Positions 26,737-36,719 of a stretch of 64,000 bases of DNA are shown one piece after another. The DNA is from Desulfobulbaceae bacterium (GTDB lineage: Bacteria > Desulfobacterota > Desulfobulbia > Desulfobulbales > Desulfocapsaceae): assembly GCA_026988015.1 (NCBI GenBank), contig JALSMA010000013.1:1-64000 (forward strand), in the 5' to 3' direction. The notes under the pieces are model-generated. The model saw nothing but the letters and a program-made list of their open reading frames with translations, made no database searches and was not told the DNA's origin. The first letter of the stretch is position 1; the number at the start of each line of letters is the position of its first letter. The translations under genes were made by a program, and so were the position numbers.

Positions 26737-26745
26737 TGGTATAAT
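26737..26745 (+). promoter_or_regulatory. Probable extended -10 promoter of carD
   Basis: TGGTATAAT matches an extended -10 element (TGnTATAAT). A recognisable -35 at the usual distance is missing, as is common with this class. It lies 160 bases before carD and after the pth stop. Confidence 0.5.
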
Positions 26746-26907
26746 GAACATTTGGTTGAATTATGTTCTGCTGTAGCAGGATATGGTGGACCGTTTGCTG
26801 TCGCAGCGTGGCATTTTCAACATAAAGGTGATTTTTTTTAGTGTTGGGCATTTTCAGTCCCTCTGAGAGTGTATGCCTGAATTCCGATGTTATTCCAGGA
26901 GGATACT

Positions 26908-27387
26908 TTGTTTGTACAAGGTGATATGGCCGTTTACCCGGCGCATGGTGTAGGTGTTATAGAAGCTATTGAAAGTCAAACTGTTGCTGGTATTGATCAG
27001 GCATTTTATGTCATGAAAATACTCGACAACGACATGAAAATTATGATTCCAACTGCCAGTAGTGATAATGTTGGACTTCGTGCGATTATCAGTAAAAAGG
27101 AAGTAGAGGCGGTTCTTGAGATTTTGCGGGATCGTGACTCTGAGATAGGATCCCAGACGTGGAATCGACGCTATCGTGACTATATGGAGAAAATTAAAAC
27201 AGGGTCAATCCATGAGGTTGCTGCTGTTCTTCGTGATCTCTATCTCCTCAGTGTGGATAAGGATCTCTCCTATGGTGAGAGAAAGATGATGGATACCGCC
27301 AAAAATCTGCTGGTGACTGAGATATCTCTTGCGAGAAAGGTTGATGAATCCAAAATCGAAACACTTATCGATGATATGTTTCATTGA
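26908..27387 (+). CDS. carD: CarD family transcriptional regulator
   Basis: RNA-polymerase-binding regulator that stabilises open complexes, as in Mycobacterium CarD and Myxococcus CarD. The N-terminal Tudor-like RNAP-interaction domain (about 1-60) has the conserved GDMAVYPAHGVGVIEAIE; the C-terminal helical domain (about 70-159) has WNRRYRDYMEKIKTGS and YGERKMMDTAKNLL, with the Trp that contacts the -10 region edge in actinobacterial CarD. The frame opens at ATG 26887, but AGGAGG at 26897-26902 lies inside that extension and sits five bases before the TTG at 26908, which I take as the start (LFVQGDMAVYP). Length is about 159. Confidence 0.9.
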   Translation: MFVQGDMAVYPAHGVGVIEAIESQTVAGIDQAFYVMKILDNDMKIMIPTASSDNVGLRAIISKKEVEAVLEILRDRDSEIGSQTWNRRYRDYMEKIKTGSIHEVAAVLRDLYLLSVDKDLSYGERKMMDTAKNLLVTEISLARKVDESKIETLIDDMFH

Positions 27388-27444
27388 TTTGATCCACGGT
27401 TTATGTTGCTATCAAAGTAATTTTCCAGACCATTGTCCCCGGTC

Positions 27445-28431
27445 ATGAACTCTTTTTCAGGTAATGCATCTCCAACTGGTTCCATGGTGGCATTTGACTT
27501 TCACGTGTCAGATGAGGATGCTGGGGTGCGTTTTGATCATTTTCTAGTTCAGGCAGTAACTGACATCTCCAGAAGCTGTTTGGTTCAGTCCATTCGTATG
27601 GGGCTTTTCCTTGTTGACGGTCATAAAAAGAAAAGCAGCTATCGACTCAAGTCCGGTGAACGTATCCTTGGAAGCATTTATGAAGCTCCACCACAGGTTC
27701 TGGTTCCCCAGCCTGTTCCCTTTAATATCCTCTTTGAAGATGAATTTTTACTGGTTATTTCTAAACCCCCAGGCATTGTAGTTCATCCTGCAGCTGGAAA
27801 TCCCGACGGGACTCTTGTCAATGGTCTTTTGTACCACTGTAAGGAAATTGCAAATGTGGGTGATGAGGTACGACCTGGCATTGTCCATCGACTTGATAAG
27901 GATACTTCAGGGGTTATGGTGGTTGCTAAATCATCACTCTGCCATCGTCTGCTGGTGGATATTTTTAAGGAGAGAGAGGTTGAAAAGGAGTACCTTGCCC
28001 TGGTTCATGGACACCTGCGTGAGCGGCAGGGGCGTATTATTACTTCCATTGATAGACACCCGGTACAGAGACAGAAAATGACCGTGTGTGAGGAGCATCA
28101 TGGTCGCTATGCTGCAAGCAGATGGCAGGTTCTTGAGGAGTATGCTGAAGGCTGCAGTTTGCTCAGGGTCGGGATTGAGACCGGACGTACCCATCAGATT
28201 CGAGTTCATATGGCTTCATTGGGGCACCCTGTAGCCGGCGACAATCTTTACGGCAGGGCAAGGAACACCAGGAGTTATCCCAGACAGATGCTGCATGCCC
28301 ATTGTCTTCGCTTTGTACATCCTGTCACAGGAGCAACCATGGATTATACTGCCCCTGCCTGGTCGGATTTTCAATTGATCATTGATCAGTTACGTGATCT
28401 TGAATATGAAAAACTGCTGAATGGACCATGA
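27445..28431 (+). CDS. rluD: RluD-type 23S rRNA pseudouridine synthase
   Basis: Converts specific uridines of 23S rRNA (helix 69 in E. coli) to pseudouridine. An N-terminal S4 RNA-binding domain (about 15-75, FDHFLVQAVTDISRSCLVQSI) precedes the RluA-type catalytic domain: ISKPPGIVVHPAAGN, the catalytic Asp motif HRLDKDTSGVMVVAK, and GRTHQIRVHMASLGHPVAGD. The in-frame TTG at 27433 is possible, but ATG 27445 is preferred. The end overlaps coaE as ATGA (28428-28431), so the two are translationally coupled. RluA/RluC specificity cannot be excluded. Confidence 0.92.
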   Translation: MNSFSGNASPTGSMVAFDFHVSDEDAGVRFDHFLVQAVTDISRSCLVQSIRMGLFLVDGHKKKSSYRLKSGERILGSIYEAPPQVLVPQPVPFNILFEDEFLLVISKPPGIVVHPAAGNPDGTLVNGLLYHCKEIANVGDEVRPGIVHRLDKDTSGVMVVAKSSLCHRLLVDIFKEREVEKEYLALVHGHLRERQGRIITSIDRHPVQRQKMTVCEEHHGRYAASRWQVLEEYAEGCSLLRVGIETGRTHQIRVHMASLGHPVAGDNLYGRARNTRSYPRQMLHAHCLRFVHPVTGATMDYTAPAWSDFQLIIDQLRDLEYEKLLNGP

Positions 28432-29015
28432 ATATTGGAGTAACTGGTGGCATGGGTTCCGGGAAGAGCTCTGTGGCAAAAGCACTGGCTCTGATTCTCG
28501 GATGTGACTACGTCAGTGCAGATAGTATTTGTCGCAGTCTTCTAGAGCCTGGTCATCCCGGATATGTGCAGGTCAGTAGAGAGTTCCCTAATAGTTTTTT
28601 TCTGTCAGGTGGCGAAATTGATCGAGCTGCTTTACGCCAGGCTATATTTTCAGATAATAAGTTACGTGTAAAGCTTAATGGTATTCTCCACCCGCTGGCT
28701 CGAGAGGAGATTAGAAGACGGTGCGCCAGTGCAGATACTTGTGGATTTGATCTCGTGGCCGAAATACCGCTTCTTTTTGAAACCGGTTGGCAGGATGACT
28801 TTGATATAACCCTGGTTGTTTTTGCAGATGCCGGGACTTGTATTTCCAGAGTAGTGGCAAGGGATTCGGTGTCTGAGGGTGACGCCCTGAAGGCATACTC
28901 CTCCCAGATGTCACTTGAGGAAAAATGCAATCTGGGAAACAGGGTTATTGATAATTCTGGAACCTTTGAGGATACCATGGCTGCGCTGAGGTTGTTTGCT
29001 ACTGAATTAAGCTGA
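28428..29015 (+). CDS. coaE: Dephospho-CoA kinase
   Basis: Last enzyme of coenzyme A synthesis: phosphorylates the 3'-hydroxyl of dephospho-CoA with ATP. The P-loop is GVTGGMGSGKSSVAKAL at the N terminus; DSICRSLLEPGHPGY is the next conserved block, then ILHPLAREEI and the CoA-binding EIPLLFETGWQDDFD, where VVVD is replaced by LVVFAD. Length 195 fits. The start overlaps the rluD stop by four bases. CoaBC is encoded at 14440, so two steps of the pathway lie in this window but not together. Confidence 0.94.
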   Translation: MNIGVTGGMGSGKSSVAKALALILGCDYVSADSICRSLLEPGHPGYVQVSREFPNSFFLSGGEIDRAALRQAIFSDNKLRVKLNGILHPLAREEIRRRCASADTCGFDLVAEIPLLFETGWQDDFDITLVVFADAGTCISRVVARDSVSEGDALKAYSSQMSLEEKCNLGNRVIDNSGTFEDTMAALRLFATELS

Positions 29016-29574
29016 ATCCAAGGCGGTAGGGTGTTTATTTTCCTGGCAACGTATTTAATGTACATGTGGTTTTCTCCATCAGGTATTTTCTGGAAACACT
29101 TCCCCCCCTTTGGGACCTTTGTTGTAGATGCGATTTGTTATCTGTAAAGTCATTGGTATTGTACACCATAAATTGCGTTTTTGGGAAAGCATGCAGCTTC
29201 ACTGTCAAACGCTAATGGCTCCAGGATACAGTAAAAGATCTGTTTTTAAGGTGAAATGAGAAGAGAGGGTGAAAAAGTCTTGACAGCAATTTCCTGAAAC
29301 CTTACTATACCTTCATCAAACGCTAGTCCTGCCTGAGATTCTGCTCGAAATAGAGAATTCAGTAAAACGAATTTTGATATCCCGGATCCAAAAACGTTTA
29401 ATGATATAAAATAAGTGCAACCTGCTATTTGCACAACGCGATACTATTCAATCATTTCCATATAATCCTATCTAACACAAATTACAAATATCTCTTTGTT
29501 AACAGAGTTGCCAGGTTGTTTATATGGCATTTTCATAACCTGATATCCCTAAACCTATTTGTTAATAGTGATAA
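29016..29574. other. Long intergenic region between coaE and repeat B4
   Basis: Over 900 bases separate coaE from rho. The first part, to 29574, carries a good promoter (29280-29308) and AT-rich sequence but no open frame, RNA gene or transposase fragment I can support. Confidence 0.45.
29280..29308 (+). promoter_or_regulatory. Sigma-70 type promoter, probably for rho
   Basis: TTGACA (29280-29285) and TACTAT (29303-29308) are separated by exactly 17 bases, close to the consensus. Transcription would start near 29315, giving a leader of about 610 bases before rho that includes repeat B4. Confidence 0.6.
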
Positions 29575-29575
29575 G

Positions 29576-29794
29576 CTCGTAAAAAGTTAAAATAACCGAT
29601 GGCTAAGTAGGTAAGCATAGACTCTGGAAAACTTCAGATGCACCTTAAGAGCACTCCTGTGCTGGTGCGATGCACATATTTTTTGTTTAATTCTGGAGTA
29701 CTCGGGTGCGTCGCAATTAAACAAAAGCGTACCCCAGGGGCACTTCCTAAAGGGGCGCACACGAAGCAAGTAAAGAGCTTTTGCGATGCCATCA
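29576..29794 (+). repeat. Repeat family B, copy 4 (long form with X and Y modules)
   Basis: The largest copy, about 220 bases. From the left: CTCGTAAAAAG end, tail, GATGCACCTTAAGAGCACTC (one X arm), the Y module (CATATTTTTTGTTTAATTC and GCAATTAAACAAAAGCG), GTACCCCAGGGGCACTTCCT (other X arm), then the GCGATGCCATC end. The two X arms flank Y symmetrically. It lies 133 bases before rho. Confidence 0.8.
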
Positions 29795-29926
29795 ATAGTA
29801 GTGGAATTATTATTCTAAATACAATCAACTGATGATTTGTGAAACCAAAAATTCCTGTTTGTGCAGGAATTGCAAAATCATGCTGACTGCCTTGCAAAAC
29901 AGCCTCTATAAAGGAGAAAAGTATTA

Positions 29927-31177
29927 ATGAATCTGGCTGACTTAAAACTAAAGAAAATAGTTGACCTGGTAAAACTTGGGCGAAAGCTCAAGGTGGAAAG
30001 TGTTAACACTCTGCGTAAGCAGGAATTGATTTTTGCCATTCTTCAGGCCCAGGCGGATAAAGATGGGAAAATGCGAGGCAACGGTGTCCTGGAAATTCTT
30101 CCTGATGGCTTTGGTTTTTTGCGGGCACCTGATTACAATTATCTTCCTGGCCCAGATGATATATATGTTTCTCCGTCCCAGATAAGACGTCTTGGTCTGC
30201 GAACCGGTGACACCATTGAAGGGCTTGTGAGAGCCCCAAAAGATGGCGAGCGTTACTTTGCTCTGCTTAAGGTGGAGGCTATTAACTTTGATTCTCCTGA
30301 TGCATCAAAGAAGAAAACAGTTTTTGGTAATTTAACACCCCTGCATCCTGAGGAAAAATTTAAACTGGAGTGTGAACCGGATAACTTTTCAATGCGGCTC
30401 ATGGAAATGATGTGCCCACTCGGTAAGGGACAGCGAGGCTTGATTGTTGCACCTCCTCGGACAGGAAAAACTGTTCTTATTCAGAAACTTGCCAATGCCA
30501 TAGCTAAAAATCACAAGGAAGTATATCTCATCGTTCTGCTGATAGATGAACGTCCTGAAGAAGTTACTGAGATGAAACGTACTGCGACAACAGCCGAGGT
30601 CGTCAGTTCTACCTTTGATGAACCACCGCAACGCCATATTCAGGTTGCGGAGATGGTTATTGAAAAGGCCAAGCGACTGGTTGAGCATAAAAAAGATGTG
30701 GTTATTCTTCTTGATAGTATTACCCGGCTTGCCAGAGCCTACAATACAGTGACTCCAGCGAGTGGAAAAATCTTATCCGGTGGTGTGGAGGCCAATGCTC
30801 TTCATCGTCCCAAACGATTTTTCGGTGCAGCCAGAAACATTGAAGAAGGTGGCAGTCTAACTATTATTGCCTCAGCCCTTGTTGAGACCGGTAGTCGCAT
30901 GGACGAGGTGATTTTTGAAGAGTTCAAGGGAACCGGTAATATGGAGGTTGTTCTTGATCGTAAGATGTCGGATAGAAGGATTTATCCTGCCATTGATGTG
31001 AAGAAATCCGGCACCAGAAAAGAAGATCTACTTCTCGAACCTGCTGTGCTGAACCGTGTCTGGATTTTACGTAAGCTGCTGGCGTCTATGAACCCTGCCA
31101 ACGGTATGGAGTTTATTATTGATAAGCTGAAGCAGCATGAAACAAATGAAGGGTTCTTTGATTCTATGAATAGCTGA
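29927..31177 (+). CDS. rho: Transcription termination factor Rho
   Basis: Hexameric RNA helicase that ends transcription. The N-terminal Rho domain (about 1-45: [16 protein letters not shown]) is followed by the cold-shock-like primary RNA-binding domain ([21 protein letters not shown], about 52-72), and the ATPase core with the P-loop [14 protein letters not shown] (about 177), [25 protein letters not shown] and the secondary-site Q/R-loop region [20 protein letters not shown]. Length 416 is typical, with no acidic or basic insertion. AAAGGAG precedes the ATG. The long leader suggests autoregulation by Rho-dependent attenuation, as known in E. coli, though this is inferred. Confidence 0.97.
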   Translation: MNLADLKLKKIVDLVKLGRKLKVESVNTLRKQELIFAILQAQADKDGKMRGNGVLEILPDGFGFLRAPDYNYLPGPDDIYVSPSQIRRLGLRTGDTIEGLVRAPKDGERYFALLKVEAINFDSPDASKKKTVFGNLTPLHPEEKFKLECEPDNFSMRLMEMMCPLGKGQRGLIVAPPRTGKTVLIQKLANAIAKNHKEVYLIVLLIDERPEEVTEMKRTATTAEVVSSTFDEPPQRHIQVAEMVIEKAKRLVEHKKDVVILLDSITRLARAYNTVTPASGKILSGGVEANALHRPKRFFGAARNIEEGGSLTIIASALVETGSRMDEVIFEEFKGTGNMEVVLDRKMSDRRIYPAIDVKKSGTRKEDLLLEPAVLNRVWILRKLLASMNPANGMEFIIDKLKQHETNEGFFDSMNS

Positions 31178-31220
31178 TGGATTCTTGTGTGTCTAAGTTT
31201 TTTATGGATGTGAGTGTTTT

Positions 31221-31263
31221 AGGTTGAAATTCCTGCACGGTTTTATTATATTTCAACCTTTTT
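31221..31263 (+). terminator. Terminator-like hairpin after rho
   Basis: AGGTTGAAAT (31221-31230) and ATTTCAACCT (31250-31259) form a perfect 10-bp stem followed by TTTTT, 43 bases after the rho stop. Confidence 0.7.
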
Positions 31264-31323
31264 GATATGTTGCAACACAAAATGTGATCACGAGATCACT
31301 TCTATTTTTAAGGAATAACGATT

Positions 31324-31542
31324 ATGAGAAGCGAGATACATCCTGAATATCATAAAATCACAGCTACTTGTGGTTGCGGTAATAAAGTGGAAATCGGATC
31401 TGTTAATACAGAAATGAACGTTGAGATCTGTTCAGCATGCCATCCTTTCTTCACTGGAAAGCAGAAGCTTATTGATACTGCTGGACGAATTGAGAAATTC
31501 AAGAAACGTTACGCAAAGCATTTCGAGAAAAACAAGAAATAA
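31324..31542 (+). CDS. rpmE: 50S ribosomal protein L31
   Basis: Ribosomal protein of the large subunit, bridging to the small one. It keeps the zinc-binding cysteines (TCGCGN and [12 protein letters not shown]), so it is the zinc-containing C+ form; paralogues without cysteines serve in zinc shortage but none is seen here. Length 72 with a basic C terminus ([11 protein letters not shown]) is normal. AAGGAATAACG precedes the ATG. It is placed between rho and prfA, the usual order in Desulfobacterota, with terminator-like hairpins on either side. Confidence 0.96.
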   Translation: MRSEIHPEYHKITATCGCGNKVEIGSVNTEMNVEICSACHPFFTGKQKLIDTAGRIEKFKKRYAKHFEKNKK

Positions 31543-31553
31543 CAACTGGAGTT

Positions 31554-31579
31554 TCTGTCTTTCGCAGACAGAGCTTTTT
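31554..31579 (+). terminator. Intrinsic terminator after rpmE
   Basis: TCTGTCT (31554-31560) pairs with AGACAGA (31566-31572) over a TTCGC loop and is followed by a T-rich run. It lies 12 bases after the rpmE stop and may only partly separate rpmE from prfA. Confidence 0.7.
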
Positions 31580-31661
31580 CTTTGTTGATCCACAGTCTGT
31601 TCGCAGGTTGTGGATCTTTTCTGTTTTATGGTCTTTACCATTCTTCCCTTGGTACCCCTTC

Positions 31662-32732
31662 ATGATAGATAAACTCACCGACCTTGATGAAAAAATATCT
31701 CACCTCGAAGGAAGACTCTCCGATCCCTCTCTTGTCAATGATCAGAAGGCTTATCAGAAAGTTGCCCAGGAGCATTCCCATCTTACCCGGCTCCAGTTGC
31801 TTTTCGATGAACTTGACGGGGTTGTTGCTGATATCGCCGAAAATCGGGAGCTGCTCCAAGATGGAGACGAAGACCAAGAACTCCTTGAGTTAGCTCGAGA
31901 GGAAATTGAAGAGCTGCTTGAGCAGGAGAAAAAACTTGAGCAGGAGATAATGCTGCTTCTGCTTCCCAAAGATCCTAATGACGAGCGCAATACCTTTTTA
32001 GAAATCAGGGCCGGAACAGGAGGAGATGAGGCAGCACTTTTTGTTGCAGATTTGTTCCGCATGTATTCCCGTTACTCAGAGTCCATGGGATGGAAAGTAG
32101 AGGTCATGAGTTCGAGTCCCCTGGGAATCGGTGGTTTTAAAGAAATAATAGCTCTCATAACAGGTGACTCTGTCTATTCACGACTAAAATATGAGAGTGG
32201 AGTTCACAGGGTTCAACGGGTACCGGAAACAGAGACCCAGGGGCGAATCCACACCTCAGCTGTAACAGTTGCCATCCTTCCTGAAGCTGACGAAGTGGAG
32301 CTTAATATTAATCCCAGTGAATTGAAGTTTGATGTGTATCGGGCATCGGGACCTGGTGGGCAGTCAGTAAATACTACTGATTCTGCAGTTCGTATAACCC
32401 ATCTTCCCACTGGGCTTGTTGTCACCTGCCAGGATGAGAAGTCGCAACATAAGAATAAGGCAAAAGCTCTCACTGTACTTCGGGCTCGTCTCCTTGATAA
32501 GATGGAACAGGAACATCATGATAAAATTTCTGAAGAGCGTAAGAGTCAGGTTGGTAGCGGAGATAGAAGTGAAAGAATCCGTACATATAACTTTCCGCAG
32601 GGTAGAATGACGGACCATCGTATAAATCTCACACTCTATAAACTTGACGCCATCATGGCCGGTAAACTTGAAGAGGTTCTTACCCCGCTCATCACTCATG
32701 ATCAGGAAGAAAAACTGAAACAGATACAATGA
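31662..32732 (+). CDS. prfA: Peptide chain release factor 1
   Basis: Recognises UAA and UAG stop codons and triggers peptide release. Domain 1 is a coiled region (about 1-100, rich in Glu and Leu). The codon-recognition stretch is [19 protein letters not shown], with PET in the place of the RF1 P-x-T motif (RF2 would have SPF), so this is RF1. The catalytic GGQ lies in [15 protein letters not shown] (about 230). The frame opens at 31608, but ATG 31662 gives the canonical start MIDKLTDL. PrmC, which methylates the GGQ glutamine, is encoded 56 bases downstream. Confidence 0.96.
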   Translation: MIDKLTDLDEKISHLEGRLSDPSLVNDQKAYQKVAQEHSHLTRLQLLFDELDGVVADIAENRELLQDGDEDQELLELAREEIEELLEQEKKLEQEIMLLLLPKDPNDERNTFLEIRAGTGGDEAALFVADLFRMYSRYSESMGWKVEVMSSSPLGIGGFKEIIALITGDSVYSRLKYESGVHRVQRVPETETQGRIHTSAVTVAILPEADEVELNINPSELKFDVYRASGPGGQSVNTTDSAVRITHLPTGLVVTCQDEKSQHKNKAKALTVLRARLLDKMEQEHHDKISEERKSQVGSGDRSERIRTYNFPQGRMTDHRINLTLYKLDAIMAGKLEEVLTPLITHDQEEKLKQIQ

Positions 32733-32788
32733 GCAGAGTTTGCATTTTTGCCGGATATGATCACTTTTTCGCTACAAGAGGAATGTAA

Positions 32789-33685
32789 GTGCTTGTTCAC
32801 CAGGTGATTCAAGCTGCCACCCTGCGCCTGGCAGCAGTTGGTGTCGATACCCCGGAACTTGATGCAACACTTCTTCTCGGGCACTGCCTTGGGAAATCCC
32901 CCACTGAATTATATATCATGGCCGCAAGCGAGCTTGAAAGTGGCAATGAAACCCAGTTTCTAGAATTACTTGCATTACGGGAGCAGCGCTACCCTCTTGC
33001 CTATATTACAGGCAGCCGGGAGTTCTGGTCAATGGACTTCCTGGTAGGTCCCGATGTCCTTATTCCCCGACCAGAGACAGAACTTCTAGTAGAAAAAGCG
33101 ATTGAGTTGTACGGTGACAGTCCCAGTCGCAAGGGTATGATTCTTGATCTCTGTACCGGAAGTGGGATCATAGCTGTTGTTCTGGCTCGAGAACTTGGCT
33201 GTCCAGTACTTGCCGTTGATATTTCCAGTAATGCCCTGCAGGTCGCCAGGAAAAATGCCAAAACCCATGGTGTTGAGCATTTGATCACCTTTGTGCAGTC
33301 AGATCTTCTCGCAGCCATTCGATCTTTTCCTGTTTTTTCTCTTGTTCTCTCTAATCCCCCCTATGTCAGTAGTGCTGAAATGAGTGAAGGCTTACAGCCG
33401 GAAGTTGATCTGTATGAGCCTCACCTCGCACTTGATGGTGGTGAGAAGGGGCTTGAGATAATAAAAAAGATATCCAGACAGCTTCTTCCGCTTTTTTTAC
33501 CTGGTGCTTCTCTTTTAATGGAGATAGGAAATGAACAGGGTGAGGAAATTCTTTCCATGTTCAGCGCTGTTACTTCTGGAAACAGGAACTATACTGATCT
33601 TGCAATAAACAAAGACTACAGTGGTCATGATCGCATCCTATATGGAAAGTTGAAAGACAATTTTGATACTGCAGAGGTTATATAA
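32789..33685 (+). CDS. prmC: Release factor glutamine methyltransferase
   Basis: S-adenosylmethionine-dependent enzyme that methylates the GGQ glutamine of release factors. An N-terminal helical domain (about 1-75) leads to the Rossmann methyltransferase: [28 protein letters not shown] (SAM motif I), and the substrate-binding [14 protein letters not shown] with the diagnostic NPPY. Length 298 is usual. The start is GTG 32789, six bases after AGAGGAA. It sits between prfA and murA; the next gene starts two bases after its stop, so translation is probably coupled. Confidence 0.95.
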   Translation: MLVHQVIQAATLRLAAVGVDTPELDATLLLGHCLGKSPTELYIMAASELESGNETQFLELLALREQRYPLAYITGSREFWSMDFLVGPDVLIPRPETELLVEKAIELYGDSPSRKGMILDLCTGSGIIAVVLARELGCPVLAVDISSNALQVARKNAKTHGVEHLITFVQSDLLAAIRSFPVFSLVLSNPPYVSSAEMSEGLQPEVDLYEPHLALDGGEKGLEIIKKISRQLLPLFLPGASLLMEIGNEQGEEILSMFSAVTSGNRNYTDLAINKDYSGHDRILYGKLKDNFDTAEVI

Positions 33686-33687
33686 AG

Positions 33688-34959
33688 ATGAAAAAATTAG
33701 TTATCGAAGGTGGCCGGGCCCTGCATGGGGAAGTTCACATAAGTGGTGCTAAAAATGCTGCGCTCCCTCTTATTGCCGCAAGCCTTTTGGCACCGGGTAT
33801 CCATATTCTTCACAATGTTCCAGATCTACGAGACACCCGGACCATTCTTAGACTTCTTGAGTCCCTGGGACTAAGCTGGGAGCGGCAGGGAAGCACCTTG
33901 AAAATTGATGGAACAGGTTTGAATTGTTCTGAGGCCTCTTATGAGCTTGTGAAGACCATGCGGGCATCTGTTCTCGTGCTGGGGCCATTGCTTGCGAGAC
34001 TCGGTCGGGCAAAAGTGTCACTTCCCGGAGGATGCGCCATCGGCGCCCGTCCCATCAATTTCCACCTCATGGGTTTTGAACACTTGGGAGTCCGCTGTGA
34101 TCTAGAACATGGTTACGTTGATGCGCGTATTGACGGTCGGTTGCAGGGTGGAACTGTTTACTTTGATATCCCATCAGTTACCGGAACAGAGAATCTTCTA
34201 ATGGCTGCAGCTCTGGCAGAGGGAACGACGATAATAAAAAATGCTGCTCGAGAACCGGAGATTGGAAATCTGATTGATATGCTCACAGGTATGGGAGCTG
34301 TTATCGAGGGGAAACACAGTGAACGTTTAACCGTGCATGGAGTAGAAAAGCTTACCGCTTCGGAGAGTACTATTATTCCAGATCGTATTGAGGCTGGAAC
34401 CTATGCCATCGCCGTGGCGGCTGCAGGTGGTGATGCCATGATTAAAGATTGTGATCCAGGGCATCTGCCATCGCTACTTGAAAAATTGCGGCTGGCAGGT
34501 GTGGGGCTTGAGACGGGGGATGACTGGATTCGAATCACAACAACTGCGCGGAATCATGTGACGAATGTTGTGGATGTGACAACCATGCCCTATCCTGGCT
34601 ACCCAACAGATCTTCAAGCCCAGTTCATGGCACTGATGACCTGCAGTGATGGCCTCAGTGTTATTCATGAGACGATTTTTGAAAACAGGTTTATGCATGT
34701 GCCTGAGTTACAGCGCATGGGGGCTGATATTCAGATTGATGGGCGGGTGGCTATGGTTAAAGGGCTTGGCGGGAATTTACTCACCGGTGCCCAGGTGATG
34801 GCAACTGATCTCCGGGCAAGTTCCTCTCTGGTGATAGCGGGTCTTGCCGCAGCAGGGAGAACTGATATCTCCCGTATCTATCATTTGGAGCGCGGGTATG
34901 AAAATATGGTTGATAAGCTCACAGGACTAGGTGCTACCGTCTGGAAAGAGGACGAGTAA
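33688..34959 (+). CDS. murA: UDP-N-acetylglucosamine 1-carboxyvinyltransferase
   Basis: First committed enzyme of peptidoglycan synthesis: adds enolpyruvate from PEP to UDP-GlcNAc. It starts with [25 protein letters not shown], with the conserved Lys of the active site. The loop [13 protein letters not shown] (about 112-124) keeps the catalytic Cys that fosfomycin attacks, so the enzyme should be fosfomycin-sensitive unless other factors intervene. [10 protein letters not shown] and [12 protein letters not shown] are further family blocks. Length 423. It ends the + strand housekeeping run and converges on the sensor kinase gene. Confidence 0.97.
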   Translation: MKKLVIEGGRALHGEVHISGAKNAALPLIAASLLAPGIHILHNVPDLRDTRTILRLLESLGLSWERQGSTLKIDGTGLNCSEASYELVKTMRASVLVLGPLLARLGRAKVSLPGGCAIGARPINFHLMGFEHLGVRCDLEHGYVDARIDGRLQGGTVYFDIPSVTGTENLLMAAALAEGTTIIKNAAREPEIGNLIDMLTGMGAVIEGKHSERLTVHGVEKLTASESTIIPDRIEAGTYAIAVAAAGGDAMIKDCDPGHLPSLLEKLRLAGVGLETGDDWIRITTTARNHVTNVVDVTTMPYPGYPTDLQAQFMALMTCSDGLSVIHETIFENRFMHVPELQRMGADIQIDGRVAMVKGLGGNLLTGAQVMATDLRASSSLVIAGLAAAGRTDISRIYHLERGYENMVDKLTGLGATVWKEDE

Positions 34960-34986
34960 AGAAGAGGGGGGGGCAGGTCTGTGATG

Positions 34987-36708
34987 TCAGGGAAGTGGAA
35001 AAAAGACGGTGAATTGTGCTCCACCAAGGGTTGAACTGTCAACCTCTATAGTACCATGATGTTCTCCTGACATTTGTTTTACGATGGCTAGTCCCAATCC
35101 TGTGCCATCGACACGTCTGGTGAAGAATGGTTCGAAAATCTTTTCCTCTTCGCCGGGAGTAATGCCCGGGCCATTATCTTCCACCGAGATTTTGAGCCTG
35201 TCAGGCTCCCCATTGCCTTTGATTTCTTCAGCAGTTATACGAATCTTTTCTTTCCCGAGAGGTGTAAAAGCCAGTGCATTTTGAAGGAGATGGTTGAGTA
35301 TGGTGAAGAGCTGGTGCTGATCGGCCCAGATGTCCATCATATCGTCAACCTGGATATCAAGATCTATGTTCTGAGGCCAGGATGGTGCAGCCTTTGCAAC
35401 TTCAATCACTTCAGTAAGACATCGTTTCAGAGAAAACCAGTCTTTCTCAGCATGTTCGGGGCGTGCAAATTTCAGAAAATCTGAAACGGTATCGGAAAGC
35501 CTGTTAGACTCCCGTAGAATAATTGTTATTAGCTCTGTATTGGTTTGTTGCTGCGGTGTTCCCAGTTGGCTTAGTTCGTTGGCGAGAACCTGGGCAGACC
35601 CGGAAATAGCGGTGAGCGGGTTTCTGAAATCATGGGCAATACCGGCGCTCATTCTTCCTATGGCTGCGAGTTTTTCTGCCTGCTGCATCTGTTTTTCGAG
35701 CCGCTCTACTTCACTGATATCCTGGATGGTTATGACTCTGCAGTTTCCACACTGCCGTGGCCTTTCCTTGTTCTGTTTTTTCCCCCTGAGGCGTTTGTAC
35801 TGCAATATGGAGTAAGAGTATCCTATTTGGATGATATCGCCATTTTTTTGCTGCAAGGATGCTGAGTGTCGTGATCCTTTGTCGGTGAAGCTCACATTGG
35901 GAAAGATTTCGTGGAATCCCCTGTTGAGGAGTTCGGACAACGGAAAACCGGTTATCTGGGTTGCGGAATTGTTTGCAGAGCTTATCAGGTTCTGGTCATC
36001 GGTGGTGATGATGCCGGTGCTTATGTCGTCAAAGATTTGTTTGTAAAGAAGGCTTAGTCTGTCGTAGTCACGTACTGAATCGGAAAGGGCATCTTCTGTC
36101 TTTCGGAGACGGCCTGCAAAAAGGCTGCTCAGGATTGCTGCCAGGAAGAATGTGAGCCCATATACTGCGAAAAGATTCAGGGTGGCCATCTCATCCTGGC
36201 CATAATCATAAAATGGAATGTTGAGGAACTCAGGGAAGATACGATAGTACTCAAGAATCAGTACCAGCGCATATTGCAGGGTTGCAGCCCCTGCTGCTAT
36301 GAGTCCCCCCAGGCGTGGTAAAATAAAACCCCCGGCAATGATTGGAAAAAAGTAGATAGGTGAAAAAATTGAGTGCGAGCCGCCGGTATAGTAGAGAAGC
36401 AGTGATATAAAAAAGGTGTCAAGCAGGATCTGCTTTGTCCCGAAGGATTTGGGGTTAATCTCTGTCTTGAGGAGGATAAGGCTTGAAGCGATGGAGGTGA
36501 TATAGACCAGCAGAATAAAGAAGAATAATAGTGGTGGTGGAAGAACAACAACGTTAAACTGCCCTGACTGGAGGTATGCGCTCACTCCAAGAAGCAGGGT
36601 GTAGAGAACTACACGGAGAAACAGCATCCACAGGAGTTGGTTGACCATGAGCCTGTGGACAGTACGCTGGTGCGTTTTTGACTCGCTCGAGGGTGTGGTA
36701 ATTGCCAT
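34987..36708 (-). CDS. PilS/NtrB-like membrane sensor histidine kinase
   Basis: A 573-residue two-component sensor with about six membrane segments in the first 190 residues (LLWMLFLRVVLYTLLLGVSA first), arranged as in PilS, then a PAS domain (about 215-320, IFDDISTGIITTDDQNLIS), a HisKA domain with the phosphorylated His in GIAHDFRNPLTAISGSA (about residue 358), and the ATPase domain with NHLLQNALAF (N box), VEDNGPGI (G1), FEPFFTR and DGTGLGLAIVKQ (G2). It starts 12 bases after its response-regulator gene and is surely its partner. PilS senses pilin levels in Pseudomonas; no pilin genes lie in the window, so the signal is unknown. Confidence 0.92.
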   Translation of the reverse strand: MAITTPSSESKTHQRTVHRLMVNQLLWMLFLRVVLYTLLLGVSAYLQSGQFNVVVLPPPLLFFFILLVYITSIASSLILLKTEINPKSFGTKQILLDTFFISLLLYYTGGSHSIFSPIYFFPIIAGGFILPRLGGLIAAGAATLQYALVLILEYYRIFPEFLNIPFYDYGQDEMATLNLFAVYGLTFFLAAILSSLFAGRLRKTEDALSDSVRDYDRLSLLYKQIFDDISTGIITTDDQNLISSANNSATQITGFPLSELLNRGFHEIFPNVSFTDKGSRHSASLQQKNGDIIQIGYSYSILQYKRLRGKKQNKERPRQCGNCRVITIQDISEVERLEKQMQQAEKLAAIGRMSAGIAHDFRNPLTAISGSAQVLANELSQLGTPQQQTNTELITIILRESNRLSDTVSDFLKFARPEHAEKDWFSLKRCLTEVIEVAKAAPSWPQNIDLDIQVDDMMDIWADQHQLFTILNHLLQNALAFTPLGKEKIRITAEEIKGNGEPDRLKISVEDNGPGITPGEEEKIFEPFFTRRVDGTGLGLAIVKQMSGEHHGTIEVDSSTLGGAQFTVFFPLP

Positions 36709-36719
36709 TGCTGGTTTCT

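Noticed and set aside
29638-29832. A small open frame within repeat B4.
   Set aside because: It consists almost entirely of the repeat and is not conserved in other copies.
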